Shown: positions 1 to 6,709 of the stretch, piece after piece
Layout of the letters: each line of letters begins with the position of its first letter
Numbering within the stretch: the first letter of the stretch is position 1
Origin: an uncultured Alistipes sp.
Lineage (GTDB): Bacteria; Bacteroidota; Bacteroidia; Bacteroidales; Rikenellaceae
Assembly: GCA_900770635.1 (NCBI GenBank)
Contig: CAAGLB010000115.1
Coordinates: 1-17,632, forward strand
Direction of reading: 5' to 3'
Length of the DNA stretch: 17,632 bases
The notes under the pieces: generated by a model
The model's database searches: none
What the model was told of the DNA's origin: nothing
The model's input: only the letters and a program-made list of their open reading frames with translations
Made by a program: the position numbers and the translations under genes

Positions 1-15
1 ATTAAGGAAAAAATC

Positions 16-46
16 ACTTTTTGTGATACATCGTATCACAAAAAGT
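16..46. repeat. Perfect 14-bp inverted repeat (possible operator)
   Basis: Positions 16-29 and 33-46 are exact reverse complements around a 3-nt spacer; the arm contains TTGTGATAC. The repeat ends three bases before a promoter-like -7 box at 49-56, where a repressor or activator could act. It has no T-tract on either strand, so it is a poor terminator. The half-sites resemble TGTGA/TCACA but are 9 nt apart rather than the 6 nt of a CRP site, so I do not call a CRP/FNR operator. It could also be the tail of an upstream gene cut by the window edge. Confidence 0.45.
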
Positions 47-48
47 AT

Positions 49-56
49 TACCTTTA
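49..56 (+). promoter_or_regulatory. Putative -7 box of the 61-262 transcript
   Basis: TACCTTTA matches the Bacteroidota -7 consensus TAnnTTTG at all but the last base. No TTTG box lies about 19 nt upstream; the palindrome at 16-46 sits there instead. A start at about 60-63 would coincide with the 5' arm of the RNA hairpin beginning at 61. Confidence 0.35.
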
Positions 57-60
57 CACA

Positions 61-262
61 TTGAAATTGAGTGACCTGGGATATGAATAACTTTTTGGCG
101 ACATACCGCAATGCTGTGAACTGCACCTCTTGTGCACTAGCTGCATCGTGTGCCACAAATAGCCCCCCCCATTACTCAATGTTCAAATAATCAAATAGTT
201 AGAGGATATGCACCATCTTATAGTTGGCGTTATGGCTTATCGTGAGCCGTAACGCCATTTTT
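61..262 (+). ncRNA. Candidate small structured RNA, possibly 6S-like
   Basis: There is no credible ORF here, but the transcript would fold into a long rod. Bases 61-72 pair with 174-186 (12 bp, one bulged G at 181). Bases 97-99 and 101-103 pair with 149-154. Bases 122-126 and 132-136 close a 5-nt loop. The stretches 73-96 and 155-173 form a largely open middle with a run of eight C (163-170). A -7-like box lies just before 61 and an intrinsic terminator spans 226-262. A rod with a central bubble, bounded by promoter and terminator, is the layout of 6S RNA, which sequesters RNA polymerase, and of the Bacteroidales-1 RNA motif. The 6S identity is inference; the alternative is a structured 5' leader or an upstream gene's tail. 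Confidence 0.4.
226..262 (+). terminator. Rho-independent terminator upstream of the lipoprotein gene
   Basis: A 12-bp stem (226-237 with 245-256, one G-U wobble) with a 7-nt loop is followed by A and five T (258-262). It would end the putative RNA, or any read-through from upstream, before the gene at 307. Confidence 0.75.
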
Positions 263-306
263 GTGCTTACATATCAATAAACATAACAATTAAAAACAGA
301 GTAATT

Positions 307-1242
307 ATGAAGACTTTCAGAATGATTGGAATGGCCCTGGTGGCTGTGATGCTCGGCTTTACGATGAGTAGTTGTGAAAATGACGACGACAATGACGAGG
401 TGAATCCTTACAAGGATTATCCGCAATTGATAGTGGGGCAGTGGTTTAATTTTAATCCCAATTCAAGTGTATTTATTAATTATGATGCGAATGGCAAGAT
501 GACACTTATTGGTTGGGATAAAGTTTGGGGTTGGATGAGTCTCGAAGGCACTTATAGTGTAGACGGAAATACCGTTATTGAGAAACACGCAGTACAAGAT
601 GTGGAAACACATCCAGACCAAGAAGAAGAAATTATAAAGACAATAGAGGTTAATAATAATATATTAACTTTTAAGACGCACTCTCTTCGACCTGATTATA
701 CTGAACAAGTTCATTACCGAGTAAAAGAGCAATTCGACATCAAAGGCAATTACTCTTATCTCAATTCAGTAGCAAGAGTTGTTCCTGCAGAGGGCAAAAC
801 TGCTCTCCAGCTTCCAGAGGGTTTTCTCTTCAATGGTGAGAACACTATCCCTGTAGAGAGTCTGAATGGCGAACGCATTATCGATGCTTCAAAAGCATTC
901 TTCGCTGATGCCACATTCGCAGAGGATGGCAAGTTGAACCACACTATGAATGGCGAGGCAAAAGTGAAGAATTACACTCTCAATGGCAATAACTTGGTAT
1001 TCAACCTCTACGAGGGCAGCGATGTTTATAAAATCAACGCCACATCGTTCCCCGACGAGGATGGCGACCGCCTCTTTATCATTATGCCAAAGCAGGCTGC
1101 GTGGATTGGTGGCTTTGTAAGCATTATAGAGGAGCAGAACGAGGGTAAGAAGTTCAGCGAGGCACAGATTGCCGAGTTGGAAAAGGAGTTTATGGCAACC
1201 TTTGAGACTTTCACTGTAATCTTAAGTTTGAGCAAGAAGTAA
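307..1242 (+). CDS. Putative lipoprotein with two beta-rich, lipocalin-like halves
   Basis: A 311-residue protein of unknown function. Residues 1-22 form a lipoprotein signal (K2, R5, hydrophobic 8-19) with the lipid-accepting cysteine at C23 (MSSC). The following run of Asp, Glu and Asn is typical of Bacteroidota surface-exposed lipoproteins. Residues 39-135 contain a GQW motif, a short strand ending in DANGKM and a GTYSVDGN turn, which resemble the lipocalin-like domains common in Bacteroidales lipoproteins. Residues 143-305 look like a second beta-rich domain, with an acidic helix near 284-296. I see no catalytic motif. It stands alone, with terminators on both sides. The start is fixed by the signal peptide; the upstream DNA is AT-rich with no Shine-Dalgarno site. 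The lipoprotein call is firm; the lipocalin resemblance is tentative. Confidence 0.8.
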   Translation: MKTFRMIGMALVAVMLGFTMSSCENDDDNDEVNPYKDYPQLIVGQWFNFNPNSSVFINYDANGKMTLIGWDKVWGWMSLEGTYSVDGNTVIEKHAVQDVETHPDQEEEIIKTIEVNNNILTFKTHSLRPDYTEQVHYRVKEQFDIKGNYSYLNSVARVVPAEGKTALQLPEGFLFNGENTIPVESLNGERIIDASKAFFADATFAEDGKLNHTMNGEAKVKNYTLNGNNLVFNLYEGSDVYKINATSFPDEDGDRLFIIMPKQAAWIGGFVSIIEEQNEGKKFSEAQIAELEKEFMATFETFTVILSLSKK

Positions 1243-1265
1243 GAGAATATTCTATACACAAAAAT

Positions 1266-1312
1266 TGGTGCGTGTAGGGAACGATGTAGTCCCATCACGC
1301 ACCATTTTGTTT
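1266..1312 (+). terminator. Terminator of the lipoprotein gene
   Basis: A 9-bp perfect stem (1266-1274 with 1296-1304) has an inner 4-bp extension (1277-1280 with 1290-1293) and is followed by TTTTGTTT. It starts 24 nt after the stop codon of the 307-1242 gene. Confidence 0.75.
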
Positions 1313-1516
1313 ATACATATTGCATCAACGAAAGATGCTCGATTTCAGAGCCGTACTTTCAAAACTGCTATACACATTTTACTCGTCGGGAAATGGATTT
1401 AACCACAACCTCCATGTAGTCTTCTATGTAGGATTTCGCAATTTTCTTAAAAACTAACACTGAAAATCAATCAGCTAAAATAAAATAATAGTTGCCAAAT
1501 AGACACCCTATTTGTT

Positions 1517-2302
1517 TTATCTGTGTTCGGCCACCCACTGAGTGAGTTCCACAAAGTCGGCAACGGAGAGTTGCTCGGCGCGCATGGTGAAGAAGCGATG
1601 CTCCTCGCCACCGAAGTTGCCAAAGGCGGCTTTGAGCGAGTTGCGCAACATCTTGCGGCGCTGGCCAAACGAGGCCTTGACAACCTTGATGAATAGCTGC
1701 TCGTCGCAGTCGAGCTTCGTGGTGTTGTTGCGCACCAAGCGAATAACGGCACTCTTAACCTTAGGTGGTGGGTTAAACACCTTCTCGCCAACGGTAAATA
1801 GGTACTCTATGTCGTACCATGCCTGAAGCAATACGCTGAGGATGCCATACTCCTTTGAGCCTGGGGGCTCGGCCAGACGCACTGCCACCTCCTTCTGAAT
1901 CATGCCCACGCACTCGGGGACGATATCTCGGTTTTCGAGCACTTTGAAGAAGATTTGCGACGATATGTTGTACGGGAAGTTACCGATAATTTTAAGCCTA
2001 TCGCCATACGTAGCACGTAGGTCCATTTTGAGGAAGTCGCCCTCAGTGAGGCGTGGTGCAAACTCGGGGTAGTGTGCATGCAGATACTCCACCGACTCCG
2101 TATCAATCTCGGCGCCGTATGTTACAACATCGTCACGCTGCAATAAGAATTGGGTTAGCACACCCATGCCGCAGCCCACTTCCAACACCTTGTCTGGGTT
2201 GTCGGCAGTGCCTCCCGAGAGCGATGTTGCTATCTTGCGGGCAATGTTCAGGTCGGTCAGGAAGTGCTGACCAAGCGCCTTTTTAGCTCTTACCTCTGCC
2301 AT
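1517..2302 (-). CDS. rsmA: 16S rRNA (A1518/A1519-N6)-dimethyltransferase RsmA
   Basis: RsmA (KsgA) uses SAM to dimethylate two adjacent adenines in helix 45 of 16S rRNA, a late step in 30S subunit maturation. The 261 residues match the family length. Visible motifs are the N-terminal KKALGQHFL (7-15), SAM-binding motif I EVGCGMG (41-47), an acidic residue after motif II (E65), catalytic motif IV NFPYNISS (108-115), and FNPPPKVKSAV (176-186). The C-terminal region from about 200 is the small helical rRNA-binding domain. The ATG overlaps the recQ stop by one base (TAATG), so translation is probably coupled to recQ and both are read from the recQ promoter. No convincing terminator follows; only a weak AT-rich 6-bp hairpin lies at 1496-1514. 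Confidence 0.97.
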   Translation of the reverse strand: MAEVRAKKALGQHFLTDLNIARKIATSLSGGTADNPDKVLEVGCGMGVLTQFLLQRDDVVTYGAEIDTESVEYLHAHYPEFAPRLTEGDFLKMDLRATYGDRLKIIGNFPYNISSQIFFKVLENRDIVPECVGMIQKEVAVRLAEPPGSKEYGILSVLLQAWYDIEYLFTVGEKVFNPPPKVKSAVIRLVRNNTTKLDCDEQLFIKVVKASFGQRRKMLRNSLKAAFGNFGGEEHRFFTMRAEQLSVADFVELTQWVAEHR

Positions 2303-4491
2303 TAGTTTGCTACCTCCGAAATAAACTTGATGCGTACTAAGCGAATCTCCTCCTCGCTATACTCTGAGCCAAGCTCCTCGATAGCGTCGTCGAGTGAGTC
2401 GGTCTCGGCATCCTCCTTAAAGTATAGGTATATGTCATCGACCTTATCCTCATCCATGACAGTGTTGAGGTAGTACTGAATATTTAGGCGAGTACCCGAG
2501 TTGACGATAGTCTCAATCTCGCTAAGCAGCTCGTCCATGTCGAGGTTGCGAGCACGTGCTATATCCTCGAAATCCATCTTGCGATCGATAGACTGAATGA
2601 TGAATATCTTGTTGTTCGACTTATTGGCAACGCCCTTAACAACCATATCCTGAGGACGGATAATCTCCTTCTCCTCGACATAGCGCTTGATAAGCTCGAT
2701 AAACTCGGCGCCATACTTCTGCGCTTTGCCTACACCAACGCCCGAGATAGTCTGCATCTCCTCCATGGTGATAGGATACTGAATAGACATATCCTCGAGT
2801 GATGGGTCTTGGAAGATGACGTATGGAGCAAGGCCTGCCTGCTTAGCCACCTTGCGGCGTAAATCCTTGAGCATAGCAAAGAGTTCCTCGTCGGCAGCGC
2901 CACCACCCTTCATAGGACCTACCATATCCTCCTCGTCCTCCGAGTCGTAGTCGTGGTCGAGGGTGATGCTTACAGATGTAGGCTTAGCAATATATTTAAG
3001 ACCTTTGGCATTTACCGATATAAGTCCGTAGTTCTCGATATTTTTGTCGATGAGTCCCATGATGAGTCCCTGGCGCACCACAGCATTCCAGAAGCGGGCA
3101 TCCTTCTCTTGGCCAGCGCCAAAGAGCTCGAGCGAGTTGTGGCCATAGCTCTTAATCATCGCTGTAACCTTACCCATGAGCACCGATACGAGGTGGTCAA
3201 TCTTGAACTTGTCGCCAATAGCCTGCAATGTCTCGAGGGCGAGCTGCAAGTGCTCCTTGGCCTCAATCTTTGGCTTAGGGTTGCAACAGTTGTCGCAAGC
3301 ACCGCAGTTAGCCTCGGTGTACTCCTCGCCAAAGTAGTGGAGGAGCGACTTGCGGCGACACATAGAACTCTCGGCATAAGATACCGTTTCGAGAAGTAGT
3401 AGCTTGCCAATCTCCTGCTCGGCAACAGGCTTGCCCTGCATAAACTTCTCGAGCTTCTGGATATCCTTATAGCTGTAAAACGTCAAGCAGCGACCTTCGC
3501 CACCGTCACGTCCAGCACGTCCAGTCTCCTGGTAGTAGCCCTCCAACGACTTAGGAATGTCGTAGTGGATGACGTAGCGCACATCGGGCTTATCGATACC
3601 CATACCGAAGGCGATCGTCGCCACGATGACATCTACACGCTCATGTAGGAAGGCATCTTGGTTGTCGGCACGTGTCTGTGCGTCCATGCCTGCGTGGTAT
3701 GCCAAGGCCTTGATGCCATTAGCCATAAGCAACTCGGCCAACTCCTCAACCTTCTTGCGACTTAGGCAGTAGATAATACCGCTCTTGCCGCTATTCTGCT
3801 TGATGAAGCGGATTATGTCGTGGTCGACGTTGTGCTTAGGGCGTAGTTCGTAGTATAGGTTTGGACGGTTGAACGATGAACGGAACACCGTAGCATCTGT
3901 CATGCCCAGGTTTTTCTGGATGTCCATCTGCACCTTAGGTGTAGCTGTTGCTGTCAGGGCGATGAGAGGTGCTGCGCCAATATCGTTGATGATAGGGCGA
4001 ATGCGTCGATACTCAGGTCGGAAGTCGTGGCCCCACTCCGAGATACAGTGTGCCTCGTCGATGGCGTAGAACGATATTTTTATCTTGCGCAAGAAGGCGA
4101 TGTTGTCCTCCTTGGTTAGCGACTCGGGAGCGAAGTACAGGAGCTTGGTGCGGCCCTCCAAAACATCTTGGCGCACCTGTGCAATAGCCGACTTGTTGAG
4201 CGACGAGTTTAGGAAGTGAGCAATGCCCGACTCTGTTGAGAAGGTACGCATTGCATCCACCTGATTTTTCATCAGCGCAATGAGTGGCGAGATGACAATG
4301 GCCACACCGTCCATGATCAAAGCGGGTAGCTGGTAGCACAACGACTTGCCACCGCCTGTGGGCATGAGCACAAACGTGTCTTTGCCCTCAAGCACATTTT
4401 TAATCACCGCCTCCTGATTACCTTTGAACGAAGAAAATCCAAAATATTCGTGCAGTTTCTCGTGCAAAATACCTTCGTGTATGGTCTCCAT
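2302..4491 (-). CDS. recQ: ATP-dependent DNA helicase RecQ
   Basis: RecQ is a 3'-5' superfamily 2 helicase acting in recombination repair and stalled-fork processing. Residues 1-340 form the helicase core: Walker A PTGGGKS (44-50), DEAH box (145-148), TATATP (180-185) and arginine-finger motif VI QETGRAGRDG (321-330). The zinc site follows (C378, C396, C399, C402/C403), then the RQC winged helix (about 405-510) and an HRDC domain (about 535-608) including ISGVGVGKAQKYG. A further 120 residues (610-729), absent from the shorter E. coli enzyme (about 610 aa), resemble the helix-turn-helix tail of many Bacteroidota and Firmicutes RecQ proteins; this is inference. An acidic linker (515-522) separates RQC and HRDC. 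It is the first gene of a two-gene unit with rsmA, divergent from lptB. Confidence 0.97.
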   Translation of the reverse strand: METIHEGILHEKLHEYFGFSSFKGNQEAVIKNVLEGKDTFVLMPTGGGKSLCYQLPALIMDGVAIVISPLIALMKNQVDAMRTFSTESGIAHFLNSSLNKSAIAQVRQDVLEGRTKLLYFAPESLTKEDNIAFLRKIKISFYAIDEAHCISEWGHDFRPEYRRIRPIINDIGAAPLIALTATATPKVQMDIQKNLGMTDATVFRSSFNRPNLYYELRPKHNVDHDIIRFIKQNSGKSGIIYCLSRKKVEELAELLMANGIKALAYHAGMDAQTRADNQDAFLHERVDVIVATIAFGMGIDKPDVRYVIHYDIPKSLEGYYQETGRAGRDGGEGRCLTFYSYKDIQKLEKFMQGKPVAEQEIGKLLLLETVSYAESSMCRRKSLLHYFGEEYTEANCGACDNCCNPKPKIEAKEHLQLALETLQAIGDKFKIDHLVSVLMGKVTAMIKSYGHNSLELFGAGQEKDARFWNAVVRQGLIMGLIDKNIENYGLISVNAKGLKYIAKPTSVSITLDHDYDSEDEEDMVGPMKGGGAADEELFAMLKDLRRKVAKQAGLAPYVIFQDPSLEDMSIQYPITMEEMQTISGVGVGKAQKYGAEFIELIKRYVEEKEIIRPQDMVVKGVANKSNNKIFIIQSIDRKMDFEDIARARNLDMDELLSEIETIVNSGTRLNIQYYLNTVMDEDKVDDIYLYFKEDAETDSLDDAIEELGSEYSEEEIRLVRIKFISEVAN

Positions 4492-4516
4492 AATTCGTGT
4501 CGTGAAAAATTTTACC

Positions 4517-4524
4517 CAAATGTA
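4517..4524 (-). promoter_or_regulatory. Putative recQ-rsmA -7 promoter box
   Basis: On the minus strand these bases read TACATTTG, an exact match to TAnnTTTG, 25 nt before the recQ ATG. No clear TTTG -33 box is present. The expected start near 4510 would leave a leader of about 20 nt. Confidence 0.55.
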
Positions 4525-4548
4525 ATATATTTTTTTGAAAAATAGTGA

Positions 4549-4556
4549 TAACTTTG
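4549..4556 (+). promoter_or_regulatory. Putative lptB operon -7 promoter box
   Basis: TAACTTTG matches TAnnTTTG exactly and lies 19 nt before the lptB ATG, giving a very short leader. It is 24 nt from the opposing recQ box, so the two promoters are divergent and their polymerase footprints overlap. Confidence 0.6.
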
Positions 4557-4575
4557 CGAAAAATTTACGAAAAAG

Positions 4576-5439
4576 ATGCGATTATTCACAAGCGAATTGG
4601 TAAAATCCTATAAATCACGTACTGTCGTTAATCACGTGTCTATCGATGTGCGTCAGGGCGAGATTGTAGGTTTGCTTGGTCCTAACGGTGCAGGTAAGAC
4701 TACAACATTCTACATGATCGTAGGTCTTATCAAACCCAACGAGGGCCGAATATTTCTCGAGGATGACAACGGCATGGTGACCGACATCACTAAGTTGCCA
4801 GTATTTCGACGTGCTCAGATGGGTGTGGGCTACCTCGCTCAGGAGGCTTCGGTGTTCCGCCACCTCACTGTCGAGGATAATATTCGTGCTGTGTTGGAGA
4901 TGACCAATTTCTCGCGTCAGTATCAGAAGGAGCGTGTCGAGCAGCTTATCGAGGAGTTCCGCTTGCAGAAGGTGCGCAAGAGCTATGGTAACCAGCTGTC
5001 GGGTGGCGAGCGTCGCCGTACCGAGATTGCCCGTGCTGTGGCCATCAACCCATCGTTCATCCTCCTCGACGAGCCTTTTGCGGGTGTCGATCCTATCGCT
5101 GTTGAGGATATCCAGAGCATCGTGGGTACGCTCAAAGATAAAAACATCGGAGTTATCATCACCGACCATAATGTCGACGAGACTCTCGCTATCACCGATC
5201 GTACATACCTCCTCTACGAGGGTAAGATCCTAAAGACCGGTACTGCCGAGGATCTGGCTGCCGACGAGATGGTGCGTCGTGTATATTTGGGTAGCAACTT
5301 CGAGCTTCGTACATCGCCACAGATGAAGCGTCAGCAGCGTGAGCAGGAGGAGCGTGACCGTGAGGAGGCACTCCGTGCCTTGGGCCATGTGAGCGAGCCA
5401 ACGGAGGATGACGATGACGATTTTGACGACAACGAATAA
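4576..5439 (+). CDS. lptB: LPS export ABC transporter ATP-binding protein LptB
   Basis: LptB is the cytoplasmic ATPase that pairs with LptF/LptG to extract lipopolysaccharide from the inner membrane into the LptC-LptA bridge. Visible motifs: Walker A GPNGAGKTT (35-43), Q-loop GYLAQEASVF (85-94), signature LSGGERRR (141-148), Walker B with FILLDEPFAGVDP (161-173) and switch histidine H198 in TDHNVDE. The PFAGVDP and YLAQ(E/D)ASVF stretches separate LptB from generic LivF-like ATPases. At 287 residues it is about 45 longer than the E. coli protein: residues 250-287 are a charged tail with a predicted helix (251-269) and a poly-acidic end (277-287). No other lpt gene is nearby, so the transporter is assembled from dispersed genes. 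It is first in an operon with aroA (9-nt gap). Confidence 0.95.
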   Translation: MRLFTSELVKSYKSRTVVNHVSIDVRQGEIVGLLGPNGAGKTTTFYMIVGLIKPNEGRIFLEDDNGMVTDITKLPVFRRAQMGVGYLAQEASVFRHLTVEDNIRAVLEMTNFSRQYQKERVEQLIEEFRLQKVRKSYGNQLSGGERRRTEIARAVAINPSFILLDEPFAGVDPIAVEDIQSIVGTLKDKNIGVIITDHNVDETLAITDRTYLLYEGKILKTGTAEDLAADEMVRRVYLGSNFELRTSPQMKRQQREQEERDREEALRALGHVSEPTEDDDDDFDDNE

Positions 5440-5448
5440 CAACCATAT

Positions 5449-6708
5449 ATGGATAGTACGGTCCCTTTAGGGAATAGACTGCAAGGTAGGGTAACACCTC
5501 CATGTTCTAAGAGCTATGCTCAGCGTGCCTTGGCCGCCGCACTTCTGGCCTCGGGACGCACAACACTTCGTGGCATAGAGCTGTGCAACGACACTCGCTC
5601 GGCTATTGCTGCTATCGAGGCCTTAGGTGCCTCAGTCGAGATTATTGACCAAAACACACTTGTTATCGAGGGCGGACTATCGCCCAAAGTAGATACGTTG
5701 AATGTTGGCGAGTCGGGCCTTGCTGCTCGTCTCTTCACGCCTATTGCCTCGCTCCACGACAAGGCACTATGCATCGACGGCGAGGGTACGCTCAAGCATC
5801 GCCCTATGGCCATGATGATTGAGCCTTTGAAGGAGCTTGGTGTCGAGGTGCGTGATGGTGGCGGCAGACTGCCTATCGAGGTTTGTGGCCCTATGCGTGG
5901 CGGACGTGTGATGGTAGATGGCTCTATGTCGTCGCAGTTTATCACAGGACTACTCATAGCCCTGCCTGTTGCCGAGCGTGACACGACAATCGAGGTGCAT
6001 GGCGCAGTGTCTACGCCATACCTCGACATGACGCTCGATACGCTCAAACGCTTTGGTGTCGAGGTTATGTATCACGAGGGCGACTACTCCGAATTTTATG
6101 TCGAGGGTGGCCAGCGCTACGAGGCTATCGACTATACCATCGAGTGCGATTGGAGCGCTGCGGCTGCTATGATGGTTGCTGCGGCCATCGCTGGCGAGGT
6201 TACAATATCTAATATATCTACTCTGTCACGTCAGGCCGACACGGCAATATGTCGTGCTTTGGAGCGTGCAGGAGCATCGCTCATCATCGAGCAGGATAGC
6301 ATCACTGTTGCTCATCGCCATCTTGAGGCCTTCACGTTTGATGCTACGCAGTGTCCCGACCTATTCCCCGCTCTTGTGGCGTTGGCTGCGGCCTCGGAGG
6401 GTGTGTCGACACTCTATGGTATTAGGCGCTTGCGTGGCAAGGAGAGCGATAGAGCCGAGGTGCTTAGAGATGAGTACGAGAAGCTCGGCATCGACATAGA
6501 GCTCGACTACGACGAGGATGTTATGCGTATTGTTGGTGGCGAGGTGCATGCTGCTAAGGTAGATAGCCACGACGATCATCGTGTGGCTATGTCGTTGGCA
6601 ATAACAGCCTTACGCCTCGACGAGGAGCTTACGATAAAAAATAGAGAGTGTGTGGCAAAGAGCTATCCATCGTTTTTCGAGGACTTGGAGTCATTAAAGA
6701 TAAAGTAG
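5449..6708 (+). CDS. aroA: 3-phosphoshikimate 1-carboxyvinyltransferase (EPSP synthase)
   Basis: AroA joins phosphoenolpyruvate to shikimate-3-phosphate, the sixth shikimate-pathway step. The 419 residues cover the whole two-lobed fold. Visible are the substrate lysine in CSKSYAQR (19-26, K21), the PEP-site loop NVGESGLAAR (85-94), DGEGTLKHRPM (110-120), substrate-binding SMSSQF (159-164), catalytic aspartate in PDLFP (D304), RLRGKESDR (327-335) with E332, DDHR (375-378) and C-terminal KSYPSFF (404-410). The PEP loop is divergent: the usual GNAGTAMRP of E. coli reads GESGLAARL here. aroC follows after one base, so the last two steps to chorismate are made together. It belongs to the lptB run. 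Confidence 0.96.
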   Translation: MDSTVPLGNRLQGRVTPPCSKSYAQRALAAALLASGRTTLRGIELCNDTRSAIAAIEALGASVEIIDQNTLVIEGGLSPKVDTLNVGESGLAARLFTPIASLHDKALCIDGEGTLKHRPMAMMIEPLKELGVEVRDGGGRLPIEVCGPMRGGRVMVDGSMSSQFITGLLIALPVAERDTTIEVHGAVSTPYLDMTLDTLKRFGVEVMYHEGDYSEFYVEGGQRYEAIDYTIECDWSAAAAMMVAAAIAGEVTISNISTLSRQADTAICRALERAGASLIIEQDSITVAHRHLEAFTFDATQCPDLFPALVALAAASEGVSTLYGIRRLRGKESDRAEVLRDEYEKLGIDIELDYDEDVMRIVGGEVHAAKVDSHDDHRVAMSLAITALRLDEELTIKNRECVAKSYPSFFEDLESLKIK

Positions 6709-6709
6709 A

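Noticed and set aside
22..40. CRP/FNR-type operator TGTGA...TCACA within the first palindrome
   Set aside because: The half-sites are 9 nt apart, not the 6 nt needed for CRP, so only a generic palindrome is reported.
1496..1514. Hairpin CAAATA/TATTTG as rsmA terminator
   Set aside because: Only six AT-rich pairs, overlapping the region immediately next to the rsmA stop, with no T-tract on the minus strand.
2953..3399. 148-codon plus-strand ORF inside recQ
   Set aside because: An antisense shadow of the recQ RQC region with no independent features; long antisense frames are common opposite GC-rich codons.
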